Source: Candidatus Binatus sp. (GTDB lineage: Bacteria; Desulfobacterota; Binatia; Binatales; Binataceae). From it: a DNA stretch of 64,000 bases. Positions 35,211 to 44,175 of this stretch are shown here, piece by piece; positions within the stretch are counted from its first letter, which is position 1; each line of letters starts with the position of its first letter. Location of the stretch: positions 1-64,000 of the forward strand of contig NZ_JAUSKL010000058.1 of assembly GCF_030646925.1 (NCBI RefSeq). The letters run 5' to 3'. The notes beneath the pieces were generated by a model. It ran no database searches. It was not told the origin of the DNA and saw nothing but the letters and a program-made list of their open reading frames with translations. The position numbers and the translations under genes were made by a program.

Positions 35211-35373
35211 TGATGCACCCGGTTGGATTCGTTGATTTAACATCGCCAGAATATCAGGCGGTGCGGCGTGGCTGAAACGACGCGCGCCCGGCGCCGTACC
35301 TTCGATGCCGCCAAGTTGCGACTCAGCCGTCGAATTGATAACGCCTCTTTGAACGGAGGAAGCCGCGATTATT

Positions 35374-37764
35374 GTGTCTGTGAGGATGCGCAGAATCCTG
35401 GTCTGGTCGGGCATCGTGGTCGGCGTTGTCCTCGCAATCGCGGGCTCGCTCACCACCTATGCATTCCTCAACCTAAGTTCGATCGTCGATTCTCATCAGC
35501 ATCGCATTCTAAGCCGCGTCAGCGCGGCGCTGGGCCGCGCGATCACGGTCGAAAAAATCCAGGCGCGTGCCGGATGGGGCGTTTCGGTCGAGTTGACCAA
35601 TCTCACTATCGCCGACGATCCGGCCTTCTCGAAAGATCCGTTTATTGTCGCCGACGAAGTATCAGCCGAGCTCGAGTTCATTCCGATTCTGAGGGGCGAG
35701 GTTAAAGTCCGACGCGTTGAATTCGTCAAAGCCGACATCCAGGTGCTGATGAACGCGACGGGCGATCTAAACCTGGATTCGCTCGGCTCAGAACCCGGCA
35801 ATTCGGCGCATCAAGATAAACCGCATCACGCTAAACAAAGATCGGCGCTGGCTGACGTCACGATCGATTCGCTGAATATCGAGGACGGATCGATTTACTT
35901 CACCGATCTTGCCGAGCAGGGCGAGCCAATTGAAGCCGATCACGTCGAGTTTGAACTCAGCAACTTCAGCGCCACCGCGCCATTCGATGTCGAGATCAAG
36001 GCCTCGGTGCTCGGCGAGGACCGGAACGCGCGGGCTTCAGGCAAGGTTGGGCCGCTGCTCAAGCACGGCGTGGTCGACCTCTCTGCGTTGCCGCTGGACC
36101 TCAAGTTCACCTGCGATCTGATGAAGCTCGATCGAATCCGTCCGCTGATTGACGTTGGCGCGGGCATCCCGAAGCAGCTATCGATCCCGGACGCGTTTTC
36201 TGTGAACGGCATTGTCAAAGGATCGTGGGCGCAAATGCCTTTCACGATCGGCTCCGATCTGACCGCGCATCGCGTTGTGTACGCAGGTGCGCTTGGTAAG
36301 CCCGCTGGTACTCGGCTCGTGGTCAACGTCAGCGGAACGCTGACCAATCAGCTCAATGTGTCGAATGTGAAGGCAACGCTGGCTGCGCTCGAGTTGACCG
36401 CGACCAACATTTCCACCGCCGACGACCGGCCTCCGAGCGCGCAAATCGATACCAACAGGTTCAACCTCGCGAGCGTCGCTCCGAGCGTGACGCCGGTGGC
36501 AAGCTACGGCATCTCCGGCGCCGGCGAGCTTCACGGCAATTTGAAACTGATAGATCACGAGCCCGATCTCGACGGAGCGGTGACGCTGAAAGATGCGGCG
36601 ATGAAGCCGGGGCCGTCGTGGCCTGCGATTTCGCATCTCAGCGGCGAGTTTCGCTTTCATCCCGGCGACGAGATCACCGAGAAAGCGACCTTCGCGATCG
36701 GGTCGTCGAATGCGTCGCTCGAAGCGCGCGTCGTCACACTGAATCCGCTGAGTGCCAGCTACACGATGCGCGCCGCGGCGTTGGATGTGGCTGATTTGTT
36801 GGGGAGCCAGCCGGCGAACGAGACGATCAATCAAATGGTGATCGCAGGTACCGCGGACGGCGCGTTGTCGGCGCCGCGGCTGAACGCAGAGATCAAGTCG
36901 CCCGAGGGCCAGCTCATCGGGATTCCCTATCGCAATCTCGATATCAGCGCCGCGTACAAGAAAGATCGGCTCGTCGCGACGCCGGTCAGGATGAATCTGC
37001 TCGACGGATCGCTCTCCGCGCAGATCGACGCGATGCTCGGCGCGAAGCCGCATTTCACGATCGCGTTCGTGATGAACAATCTCAATATCGAGCACGGATT
37101 GCGCTCGCAAAAGATCGGAGCGGCGGACACGGTTCACGGTTTTCTGAGCGGCAACGTGACGGCGTCCGGCGCCGGCTCGGCGTGGGAACGAATCAAGCCG
37201 ACGCTGCGCGGTAGCGGCCGCCTCTCGCTCGCGAACGGCAAGTTGGTGGGCGTCAATATCGTGGCGGACGCGATCAACGCGGTCGCCGCGGCGCCCGGCG
37301 TCAGTCAGATCGTCAAGGTCGCCTTCACGCCCAGCCATCGCGACTTGCTGGTCGATCCGAATACGGAACTCCGGAGCGCGAGCATGAGTTTTCAACTGGT
37401 GGGCGATCGCTTCACGACGCATGATCTGACGGCGGAATCGCCGGACTACGGAATTCGCGGTGACGGATGGTTCGACATGGATAAAAATCTCGACATGGCG
37501 GCGGACATCCTGCTGACGTTCGGGATGCAGGTGCCGATTCCGGTCGGCGTGTCGGGAAAGCTGCCCGACGTTCGCGTGCTGCCGGATATTCCGATGCTGG
37601 CCGAGCACGTCGCGATCGGCGCAGTCACCGCGCCGGGGCGAATAATCGAGGGCGGCGTGAGCGCGGTCGGCACGCTGATCCGCGGCGGATCGTCGAGTGC
37701 CTCCAATTCGAATTCGTCGTCGATGCCGAATCCGCTCGACAGCATCAAAGGATGGTTTCGCTGA
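35374..37764 (+). CDS. AsmA-family inner-membrane-anchored protein
   Basis: The 796-residue protein has a short cytoplasmic N-terminus, one membrane helix (about 9-30), and a long beta-rich periplasmic part. AsmA features are LSRVSAALGRAITVEKIQAR near the start, the repeated VRRVEFVKADIQV type strands, and a C-terminal GSGRLSLANGKLVGVNI block with DLTAESPDYGIRGDGWFD. AsmA/TamB-like proteins bridge the periplasm and are tied to lipid movement and outer-membrane order. Three close starts exist (GTG 35374 and 35380, ATG 35386) after GGAGGA at 35355. The serine- and asparagine-rich tail is flexible. Confidence 0.85.
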   Translation: MSVRMRRILVWSGIVVGVVLAIAGSLTTYAFLNLSSIVDSHQHRILSRVSAALGRAITVEKIQARAGWGVSVELTNLTIADDPAFSKDPFIVADEVSAELEFIPILRGEVKVRRVEFVKADIQVLMNATGDLNLDSLGSEPGNSAHQDKPHHAKQRSALADVTIDSLNIEDGSIYFTDLAEQGEPIEADHVEFELSNFSATAPFDVEIKASVLGEDRNARASGKVGPLLKHGVVDLSALPLDLKFTCDLMKLDRIRPLIDVGAGIPKQLSIPDAFSVNGIVKGSWAQMPFTIGSDLTAHRVVYAGALGKPAGTRLVVNVSGTLTNQLNVSNVKATLAALELTATNISTADDRPPSAQIDTNRFNLASVAPSVTPVASYGISGAGELHGNLKLIDHEPDLDGAVTLKDAAMKPGPSWPAISHLSGEFRFHPGDEITEKATFAIGSSNASLEARVVTLNPLSASYTMRAAALDVADLLGSQPANETINQMVIAGTADGALSAPRLNAEIKSPEGQLIGIPYRNLDISAAYKKDRLVATPVRMNLLDGSLSAQIDAMLGAKPHFTIAFVMNNLNIEHGLRSQKIGAADTVHGFLSGNVTASGAGSAWERIKPTLRGSGRLSLANGKLVGVNIVADAINAVAAAPGVSQIVKVAFTPSHRDLLVDPNTELRSASMSFQLVGDRFTTHDLTAESPDYGIRGDGWFDMDKNLDMAADILLTFGMQVPIPVGVSGKLPDVRVLPDIPMLAEHVAIGAVTAPGRIIEGGVSAVGTLIRGGSSSASNSNSSSMPNPLDSIKGWFR

Positions 37765-38333
37765 GACTTAATCGATCTTCCGATTCGCTACCGCACATGG
37801 CTCGTCTGCGCGACATCATTGAAGCCCGCCCGCGAATCCTGTTCGTTGGAATCAACCCGAGCCTTCGCTCCGAGCAGGTCGGGCACCATTTTGCCGGCCC
37901 GGGAAATCCATTCTGGCGCTTGCTGTATGCGTCGCGGCTGGTTCCGGTCGAACTGAAGCATGAGGAGGATACGCGTCTGCCGCAATTTGGATTGGCGCTC
38001 ACCAATCTATGCTCTCGTGCGACGCGATCCGCCGCCGAACTGACTGCCGACGAGATGAATCGCGGCGCGCGCATGCTTCCGGCGAAGATTCGACGCGCGA
38101 ATCCGCAGGTGGTCGCGTTCGTCGGCGTATCGATCTATCGCCGCTTGTTTGGAGCGGCGGCGAGCGCCGGCGCGGGTCTCAAACCCGAGACGATCGCCGC
38201 TGCACGCGTGTTCGTGCTGCCCAATCCGAGCGGGCTCAATGCGAGCTTCCCGGGCTTCAAGGACAAACTGGTCTGGTTCGAGGCGCTGCGCGAATTTGTG
38301 CGATCAGAATTTCCTGAGGCCCCGTCGAATTGA
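37752..38333 (+). CDS. mug: Mismatch-specific uracil/thymine DNA glycosylase
   Basis: The 193-residue protein has the Mug/TDG signatures: ILFVGINPSLRSEQVGHHFAG in two parts (GINPS as the first active-site loop, with PGNPFW after it) and PNPSGLNASFPG as the second. It removes uracil or thymine from G mispairs and starts base-excision repair. The ATG at 37752 overlaps the AsmA gene end by 13 bases; ATG 37797 would give a core-only protein. Neither has a strong ribosome site. Confidence 0.9.
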   Translation: MVSLRLNRSSDSLPHMARLRDIIEARPRILFVGINPSLRSEQVGHHFAGPGNPFWRLLYASRLVPVELKHEEDTRLPQFGLALTNLCSRATRSAAELTADEMNRGARMLPAKIRRANPQVVAFVGVSIYRRLFGAAASAGAGLKPETIAAARVFVLPNPSGLNASFPGFKDKLVWFEALREFVRSEFPEAPSN

Positions 38334-38347
38334 GTAGTTGCGATTAG

Positions 38348-38770
38348 ATCATTTGCGCGTTGAACTTGGCGCGGCGCGAAACTAGCATCGGCAATCGATC
38401 GCAATTGGATATCGGCGACATCGGATTCGGCATCGTCGTGCATCCGCGCGACCCCAACACCGCGTGGGTGTTTCCGATGGACGGCGCCACGGTGTGGCCG
38501 CGCACGAGTCCGGGCGGACGGCCGGCAGCGTATCGCACCATCGATGGCGGCGAGAGCTGGCGCCGGCAAGATCGCGGACTGCCGCGGCGTCACGCGTGGT
38601 TCACGGTGAAGCGGCAGGCATTTTGCGCCGACGAGTTCGATCCGGTGGGCATCTACTTCGGCACCACCAGCGGCGAAATCTGGATGAGTCCCAATGAAGG
38701 GCGCGACTGGAACCTCGTCGCATCGCATCTGCCGCATATCTATTCAGTATCGGCGGCGACGCTCTCCTGA
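38348..38770 (+). pseudogene. 5'-truncated BNR/WD40-like repeat protein gene
   Basis: An in-frame stop at 38345 precedes this frame and no good start exists. The peptide is the C-terminal third of a family of roughly 350-residue BNR/exo-alpha-sialidase-like proteins: GDIGFGIVVHPRDPNTAWVFP, then YRTIDGGESWRRQD, VGIYFGTTSGEIW and SHLPHIYSV. The N-terminal repeats are absent, and mug lies directly upstream. The stop overlaps the next gene as TGATG, which is the arrangement of an intact pair. The fragment could still be expressed, but its beta-propeller is incomplete. Confidence 0.65.
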
Positions 38771-39030
38771 TGCGAGTGACTATACCCAGTCCGCTTCGAT
38801 CATATACTCAGGGGCGAAGCGAAGTTGATACTACGGGCAATAGCTTCTCCGAGTTACTGAGTAATCTCGATACTGCTTTTCCAGGTATCCGCTTTCGCAT
38901 GATCGATGAGCAGGATCGCATCCGCCGCCATATCCGGTTCTTCGTCAATCGCGAGCAGGTGACCGATCTCGCGCAGGCGCTCCGCGACGATGACGAGGTG
39001 CAGATCCTCTGCGCCCTCAGCGGCGGCTGA
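38770..39030 (+). CDS. MoaD/ThiS-family ubiquitin-like protein
   Basis: The 86-residue protein has a beta-grasp pattern: a MRVTIPSPLRSYT first strand, LSNLDTAFPGIRFRMIDE, FFVNREQV, and the DEVQILCALSGG end. The terminal Gly-Gly is the site that sulfur carriers activate by adenylation. It overlaps the truncated BNR gene by one base. In other genomes I recall such carriers beside BNR-repeat proteins, so the pair may have been a unit. No moaA-like or moeB-like enzyme is nearby. Confidence 0.8.
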   Translation: MRVTIPSPLRSYTQGRSEVDTTGNSFSELLSNLDTAFPGIRFRMIDEQDRIRRHIRFFVNREQVTDLAQALRDDDEVQILCALSGG

Positions 39031-39040
39031 TCGTTCTGCC

Positions 39041-39829
39041 CTACTCCTGTTTCACCAGCAAGCCGCGGCGGCGCGCTGCTTCGAAAATCCAGCGGAACCC
39101 AGCGATCGCCATCGCAAAATAAATCAGGTTGAGACCCGCGGCCCACCAGAAGTGAAACCACGAAAATCCGTGACCCGCGAGCACGCTGCGCATCCCTTCG
39201 AATGAATGCGCCGTCGGGAGCATCCATGCTACTCCGCGCAAAAATCCCGGCAGCGCCGCCATCGGATAGAACACGCACGAGACCGGCTGCAGCAGTCCGG
39301 CGAAACTCCACGCGAGCCCCTGAATCTTGGTCGTGAATCGAAAAATCAGCCCCGTGATCATCACGCCCAGCGCGAGCGCGAAGAACACCAGGTTCGCCAT
39401 GTACGGCAGAAACTTCGGCATCAGCGGAAAGATGTCGAACGAGTACGCTGCCAGCGCGATCAGTGACGCAGCGACGAGACCAACCATCGTCTTCAGCAGG
39501 TTCACCATGATCAGCCCTGTCAGGTATTCCCAGACCGTGAGCGGCGTCGAGAACAGGTTGATCAAATTGCGCGACCACAACTCGTCGAGAAAGCCGACCG
39601 CCATGTCGCGCTGAAACGAAAAAAACATCCCCCACAGGATGGCGGCGCCGAGCAGAAAGCTGACCAGCCCCGGCTGCAATCGATTGCCGCGCGCGAGATA
39701 AATCGTGAAGAAGCCCCACACGATGATGTCGAGCACCGGCCAGTAAACCATGTCGGTGATGCGATCCATGTTGCGCAGCGCTTCGTAGTAGTGGCGCTGG
39801 ATCACGGCTGCGATGCGATGAATTTTCAT
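39041..39829 (-). CDS. ABC-2 type transporter permease
   Basis: The 262-residue protein has six hydrophobic segments of the ABC-2 fold, with the family's N-terminal amphipathic region followed by VYWPVLDIIVWGFFT, LLGAAILWGMFFSFQRD, and a C-terminal domain with FYPMAALPGFLRGVAWMLP. It pairs with the upstream ATPase to export a drug, lipid or polysaccharide. The ATG at 39829 overlaps the ATPase stop by four bases (ATGA). Substrate unknown. Confidence 0.9.
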   Translation of the reverse strand: MKIHRIAAVIQRHYYEALRNMDRITDMVYWPVLDIIVWGFFTIYLARGNRLQPGLVSFLLGAAILWGMFFSFQRDMAVGFLDELWSRNLINLFSTPLTVWEYLTGLIMVNLLKTMVGLVAASLIALAAYSFDIFPLMPKFLPYMANLVFFALALGVMITGLIFRFTTKIQGLAWSFAGLLQPVSCVFYPMAALPGFLRGVAWMLPTAHSFEGMRSVLAGHGFSWFHFWWAAGLNLIYFAMAIAGFRWIFEAARRRGLLVKQE

Positions 39830-40566
39830 GCGGCCTTGCCTTTGACGACGCGCATGAAGACTTCTTCCAGCGCGGGCGTCTCGCGTTCCTCTTCGAGGAT
39901 CGCTTGCGTGATTTCGATTGGGCTGCCACTCGCGATCACTTTTCCGTGATGCAGAAAAATGATGCGGTTACACATCCGCTCAACCTCGTCCATGTTGTGC
40001 GAGGTGTAGAGAATCGTGGTGCCGCGTTCGCGCTGCGCCTCAAGCAAAATTTCTTTCACTTGCCATGCGATCTCCGGGTCGAGGTAGGCAGTCGGCTCAT
40101 CGAGCAGCAGCAGGCGCGGATTGTTCATGAACGCCTTGCAGAGACCGACCCGCGTGTTTTCCCCCGACGACAATCTCGCGATCGGCTTCTTGCGCAGCTC
40201 GGTGATGCCGAACAGCTCGAGCATCTCGTCGATTCGTTCGCGCGGATTGGGCACCGCGTAGAGCCGTGCAAAAATTTTCAGGTTCTCCATCACCGTCAGC
40301 CGATAAGGAAACGCGACGTACGGCGACGTGAAATTCATCTGCGCGAGAATTTCCTCGCGATCGGTCGCGATCGACTTGCCGAAAATCTCGATCCGCCCCG
40401 AGCTCGGCGTGATCAAGCCCAGGATCATGTGAATCGTGGTGGTCTTGCCCGCGCCGTTGGGCCCGAGCAATCCAACGATTTCGCCCGCCTCGATTTGGAA
40501 GGAGACATTTTCGACGGCGGTGAAGCCGCGAAAGGACTTCGTGAGATTTTCCACTTTTACCAGCAT
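39826..40566 (-). CDS. ABC-2 type transporter ATP-binding protein
   Basis: The 246-residue ATPase has Walker A GLLGPNGAGKTTT, the signature LSSGENTRVGL (SSGEN in place of SGGQ), Walker B LLLLDEPTAYLD and the H-loop TSHNMDEV. I use ATG 40566 with AAGG just upstream. The frame is open to 40626, but that part crosses a terminator hairpin at 40609-40639. That layout puts the hairpin in the untranslated leader of this gene, so expression may be decided there. Confidence 0.92.
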   Translation of the reverse strand: MLVKVENLTKSFRGFTAVENVSFQIEAGEIVGLLGPNGAGKTTTIHMILGLITPSSGRIEIFGKSIATDREEILAQMNFTSPYVAFPYRLTVMENLKIFARLYAVPNPRERIDEMLELFGITELRKKPIARLSSGENTRVGLCKAFMNNPRLLLLDEPTAYLDPEIAWQVKEILLEAQRERGTTILYTSHNMDEVERMCNRIIFLHHGKVIASGSPIEITQAILEEERETPALEEVFMRVVKGKAA

Positions 40567-40598
40567 CGCCTTGCCTGCTTTCGACTTGTCGTCGCGAA

Positions 40599-40790
40599 AT
40601 AAAAAAAACGGCCACGGATGATTCATTCACCCGTGGCCGCCTGAACTCGTTTGTTGATCTATCAGCTAGTCAAAACTCGATGTTCGAGCACACTCCCACG
40701 GGACGATTGCCCCGGTTTCTTTCTAGTTTGTTAAACATCGTGAGGGTGTCTTTGCTAACGCCGAAGCGGTAAATCTAGCAGAGTGGCGCG
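40599..40790 (-). promoter_or_regulatory. Structured leader with terminator upstream of the ABC exporter
   Basis: On the minus strand, CGGCCACGG and CCGTGGCCG (40639-40609) form a nine-pair stem directly followed by a run of eight T at 40608-40601, a classic intrinsic terminator placed about 40 bases before the ABC ATPase start. An upstream segment CCCGTGG (40702-40696) is exactly complementary to CCACGGG in the terminator's 5' arm (40636-40630). Two further small stems (CGGG/CCCG near 40715-40700 and CTCGA/TCGAG near 40690-40676) lie between. This is the layout of an attenuator or riboswitch; I cannot match it to a known class. It could instead be a small RNA gene. Confidence 0.45.
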
Positions 40791-40858
40791 CATCAGGCCA
40801 TACCGGATAAGTTCGCCAGCAACACACCGTCGGCCTGACTCGCTCGTGCGGCGTGCCG

Positions 40859-40891
40859 AAAAAAGGCCGGGCGGGGGACCGTCCGGCCTTT
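40859..40891 (-). terminator. Rho-independent terminator after the amidohydrolase gene
   Basis: On the minus strand AAAGGCCGG and CCGGCCTTT form the stem, and the transcript continues with further T residues (the plus strand shows AAAAAA at 40859-40864). It lies 28 bases past the stop of the D-aminoacylase-type gene. Confidence 0.75.
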
Positions 40892-40918
40892 GCGATTCAA
40901 TCTAAGCTCGCGATCGTT

Positions 40919-42643
40919 TCAGGCGCTGGCGCGCGGCACCGGCTGCGGCCCGCGAATCAGCTTGCCCGGCATCGCCTCGGTCGGCCTGCCGTCCTCGAAC
41001 GTAACCTCGCCGCTTACCACCGTGAATTTGTAGCCGTCGGCGCGCTGGATCAGCCGGCGTCCGCCCGCTGGCAGATCGAACACCATCTGCGGCGGATGCA
41101 GCCGCAGACCTTCGAGATCGATCACATTCACGTCGGCCTTCATGCCCGCCGCGAGCACTCCGCGATCGTGCAGGCCGTAGAACTTCGCGGTGTCGCTGGT
41201 CTGGCGTTTGACCGCCAACTCGATCGGCAGGCGCTCGCCGCGGCTACGATCGCGCACCCAATGCGTCAGCAGATACGTCGGCATGCTCGCGTCGCAAATC
41301 AATCCGCAGTGCGCACCGCCGTCGCTCAGTCCGAGCGCTGTGATCGGATCGACCAGCATCTCGCGCAGTGCATCGAAGTTGTAGTCCGAGTAATTCGCGA
41401 ACGGCATATAGAGCAGCTCGCGGCCGTTGCGCTCGAGCATCAGCTCGTAGGTGAGCTCTTGCGGAGTTTTTCCTTGACGCTCTGCGCGCGCCGCGACGCT
41501 GGTTTCGCGCTCGGGCTCGTAGTTCGGCGGATCGCCGAGCGCGAAGTATTTTGCGAAATTCGTGAGAAAGTAATTCGTCATGCGATCCTTGACGCCCGGT
41601 TGCTCGGCGAGGATTCGTGCGCGCATTTCGGGCTCGCGCATCTTCGCGACGCGCTCATCGATCGGCAGATGCGCAATCTCGCGATACGCGGGATGCGTGA
41701 TGAACGGATGCAGCGAGCTCTCGAGGCCCATCAGCATCCCGGTCGGACGTCCGGGAATCTGCGGCACCAGGTTCGCGCCTTCCGCATTGTATTTGCGCAC
41801 GCGATCGAGCACGCGGCGAAATGCGGTCGGATCGTTGTCGGTCTGCGCCATCGCGAATGTGATCGGCAAGCCGGTTTCCGTCGAGAGCTTGATCATCCAT
41901 TCCATCGTCGCGTCGGCGCCCACCATGTCCGACGCCATCTCGAACACGCCGTGACCGACGTCGCCCATCGCGCGCCCGATTCCGAGCAGCTCCGCCTCGC
42001 TGGCGAACGTGCCCGGCACCAATTCCTTGTTTTTCGCGCGATGCAGCATGGTCCGCGACGTGGTGAATCCGAGCGCGCCGGCCTTTAGCGCATCCCGCAC
42101 CAATGCCGCCATCTTCGCGATGTCATCGGGCGTCGCTTCCTCGTTGTGCGCGCCTCGCTCGCCCATCACATACGTCCGCAGCGAGCCGTGCGGCATCTGC
42201 GTGCCGACGTCGAGGACACGCTTCATCTTCTCGATCGCGTCCATGTACTGCGGGAACGATTCCCAGTTCCACTTGATTCCTTCCGACAGCGCCGTGCCCG
42301 GAATGTCCTCGACGCCCTCCATCAGGCCGATCAGAAATTCCTCCTGCCCGCGCTGCACCGGTGCGAAGCCGACACCGCAATTCCCCATCACGATCGTCGT
42401 CACGCCGTGCCAACTCGACGGACTCAAGTATGGATCCCACGTCACCTGGCCGTCGTAGTGCGTGTGAATGTCAACCCATCCGGGTGCGACTAGCAGTCCC
42501 GCTGCGTCGATTTCGCGCCGCGCTGCGCCAGCCTTGCCGCCGACGCTCGTGATGATGCCGTCGTCGATCGCGACGTCGCCGACGAACGCGGGCGCGCCGC
42601 TGCCGTCGACAATTTTGCCATTTCGAATTACCAGGTCATGCAT
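40919..42643 (-). CDS. N-acyl-D-amino-acid deacylase-type amidohydrolase
   Basis: The 574-residue enzyme belongs to the D-aminoacylase branch of the amidohydrolase superfamily. It begins MHDLVIRNGKIVDGSG and has the metal site VDIHTHYDGQ (His60, His62), GNCGVGFAP, and the late catalytic LGLSDGGAHCG, where the aspartate polarises water. It hydrolyses N-acyl or related amide bonds of D-amino acids or hydantoin-like compounds; the natural substrate is unknown. It lies downstream of an LLM gene on the same strand and has its own terminators on either side. Confidence 0.88.
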   Translation of the reverse strand: MHDLVIRNGKIVDGSGAPAFVGDVAIDDGIITSVGGKAGAARREIDAAGLLVAPGWVDIHTHYDGQVTWDPYLSPSSWHGVTTIVMGNCGVGFAPVQRGQEEFLIGLMEGVEDIPGTALSEGIKWNWESFPQYMDAIEKMKRVLDVGTQMPHGSLRTYVMGERGAHNEEATPDDIAKMAALVRDALKAGALGFTTSRTMLHRAKNKELVPGTFASEAELLGIGRAMGDVGHGVFEMASDMVGADATMEWMIKLSTETGLPITFAMAQTDNDPTAFRRVLDRVRKYNAEGANLVPQIPGRPTGMLMGLESSLHPFITHPAYREIAHLPIDERVAKMREPEMRARILAEQPGVKDRMTNYFLTNFAKYFALGDPPNYEPERETSVAARAERQGKTPQELTYELMLERNGRELLYMPFANYSDYNFDALREMLVDPITALGLSDGGAHCGLICDASMPTYLLTHWVRDRSRGERLPIELAVKRQTSDTAKFYGLHDRGVLAAGMKADVNVIDLEGLRLHPPQMVFDLPAGGRRLIQRADGYKFTVVSGEVTFEDGRPTEAMPGKLIRGPQPVPRASA

Positions 42644-42706
42644 CGCTCAGCTCCTCTCGTTCCACTCGTTCGGTCGATGCGAAGGATTTCAGTGACTCGC
42701 GTTTTA

Positions 42707-42720
42707 CCAAACGTTCGGTC
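42707..42720 (-). promoter_or_regulatory. Possible TetR-type operator upstream of the amidohydrolase
   Basis: ACCAAACGTTCGGT is a palindrome with one mismatched pair, and resembles operators of TetR-type regulators. CGTTCGGTCGAT also recurs at 42668-42679. Both lie within 80 bases of the amidohydrolase ATG at 42643. No regulator gene is adjacent. Confidence 0.3.
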
Positions 42721-42727
42721 GATAAAC

Positions 42728-42764
42728 GCGAAAGGGCAGCCCGATCGCACGGACTGCCCTTCGC
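42728..42764 (-). terminator. Hairpin after the LLM oxidoreductase gene
   Basis: GCGAAAGGGCAG (42728-42739) pairs with CTGCCCTTCGC (42754-42764) with one bulged base. It follows the LLM gene stop by about 24 bases; only a short T run follows on the minus strand. Confidence 0.5.
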
Positions 42765-42787
42765 TTCATTGTTCTAACGAAAACAAA

Positions 42788-43870
42788 TCAGGCAGCTTCC
42801 GCCTTGATGCCGTTGAGCTTCTTCAGCTCCGGCATAACTTCCTTGGCGAACAGGTGCAGGCTCTTCTCCGCGTCATCGTACGGCATGCCCGCGTAGCTGA
42901 AGACGCCAGTGTAATGATCGGCGCCGACCTTCCGCCGAATCTCGTCGATCTTGTTGAAGCACATGTCAGGCGTGCCCCAAACCTGCAGGTTCAGGAAGTA
43001 CTCGATCGACGCGTCGGTGTTGCCGCCGAGGCTCTTCGCCATCTGCTCGTAGTACTCGTAGCCCTTGGCCTTGCCGAAATGCTCGCTCGCCATCTCATAG
43101 TGGCGCAGCGCCGTCTGCCAGTAGCCGCCGATATACTTGACCGCCATCTCACGCGCGCGATCGGCGCTCTTGTCGCAGAAGGTCCAGCCCGCCGCGATCG
43201 TCGGCAGCGGCTCGCCGCCGTTTACCTGCTTGTAGATTTGGCGATACTCGCCCAGTTCCTGCGCGACCGCTTCCCACGGCTTCTGCGGGATGATCAGGAT
43301 GCCGACGCCGAGCTTCGCCATGATGCGCGAGGATTCGGGCGATACCGCGGCGGCGTAAGTGCGGCCCTTGAACGACTTGAACGGCTTGGGCCGGATGTCG
43401 CGGCGCGGCTGCTTGATATACTTGCCGTCGTACTCGCAGTAGCCCTTCTCGAGGCCCGCGAGCAGCATCTCGGTTGATTCGATAAAGCGCTCGCGCGATT
43501 CGCCAAGCGGAACGCGGAAGCCTTCGAACTCGATTCGCGCAAGGCCGCGGCCAAGTCCGAGAATCATGCGGCCGCCCGACTGATGATCGACGACGGAGAC
43601 TTGCTCGGCAACCCGCATCGGGTCATGCCACGGCATCACGACGACCATCGAGCCAAGCTGGATCGTCTTGGTGCGGCCGGCGTAGTAGGTCAGAAATTGC
43701 AGGACGTCCGGGCACATCGTGTAGTCATCGAAATGATGCTCGACGCTCCAGATCGAATCGAATCCGAGCGGCTCGTACATATCGCCGATTCGCAGCTCGC
43801 GTTGATAAACCTCGACGTCCGAGCGTTCATTCATTGGGTTTTGAAAAATTACAGCGCCGCCGACTTTCAT
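42788..43870 (-). CDS. LLM-class flavin-dependent oxidoreductase
   Basis: The 360-residue protein is a luciferase-like TIM barrel: GFDSIWSVEHHFDDY, LGSMVVVMPWHDPMRVAEQ, and MILGLGRGLARIEFEGF in order. Such enzymes use FMNH2 or F420 and are often found beside fatty-acid or xenobiotic genes. GGAGG lies nine bases before ATG 43870. Its upstream region ends at an IS boundary (44110), so part of its original promoter region may be displaced. Substrate unknown. Confidence 0.9.
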   Translation of the reverse strand: MKVGGAVIFQNPMNERSDVEVYQRELRIGDMYEPLGFDSIWSVEHHFDDYTMCPDVLQFLTYYAGRTKTIQLGSMVVVMPWHDPMRVAEQVSVVDHQSGGRMILGLGRGLARIEFEGFRVPLGESRERFIESTEMLLAGLEKGYCEYDGKYIKQPRRDIRPKPFKSFKGRTYAAAVSPESSRIMAKLGVGILIIPQKPWEAVAQELGEYRQIYKQVNGGEPLPTIAAGWTFCDKSADRAREMAVKYIGGYWQTALRHYEMASEHFGKAKGYEYYEQMAKSLGGNTDASIEYFLNLQVWGTPDMCFNKIDEIRRKVGADHYTGVFSYAGMPYDDAEKSLHLFAKEVMPELKKLNGIKAEAA

Positions 43871-44086
43871 CTTTAAGAGCCTCCGTGTGCCGGAACTACG
43901 GTCGTCCGTCTGGACGTACCAGTGTTGGCTTGAATAACATCACATACCAATCGTTCAGGAATAAAGCAAAGCGCGAATCCGCGGCGAAATTTCAGGATTT
44001 CGCGGTTCGAGTCGAGAAGTCGCCATGATCAGATGATCAACGGCAGCTGACTGAGAACTGCCTCGACCGGATATCCTTACCGACGC

Positions 44087-44108
44087 ACGCCCGCTCCCGC
44101 GCGGGCGT
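44087..44108. repeat. Hairpin beside the left end of the mobile element
   Basis: ACGCCCGC (44087-44094) and GCGGGCGT (44101-44108) make a perfect eight-pair stem with a six-base loop, two bases outside the left terminal repeat. No U-run follows. The stretch 43871-44109 otherwise contains the LLM promoter region and no gene. Confidence 0.5.
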
Positions 44109-44109
44109 C

Positions 44110-44127
44110 GATGGTGTCCTAATTTGA
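44110..44127 (+). repeat. Left terminal inverted repeat
   Basis: GATGGTGTCCTAATTTGA. Its inverted counterpart is at 46070-46087; the inner 14 bases are identical. Confidence 0.7.
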
Positions 44128-44175
44128 AATTGCTACACGCTCGCGCCTGTGCCGCGAATCTGAGATCATGGGGAC

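Noticed and set aside
36178-37608. Minus-strand frame of 476 codons across the AsmA gene
   Set aside because: It is antisense to a clear AsmA-family protein and has low-complexity, arginine-rich composition typical of GC-rich shadow frames.
44087-44108. Rho-independent terminator beside the IS left end
   Set aside because: The stem is perfect but there is no T run on either strand, so it is listed only as a hairpin.
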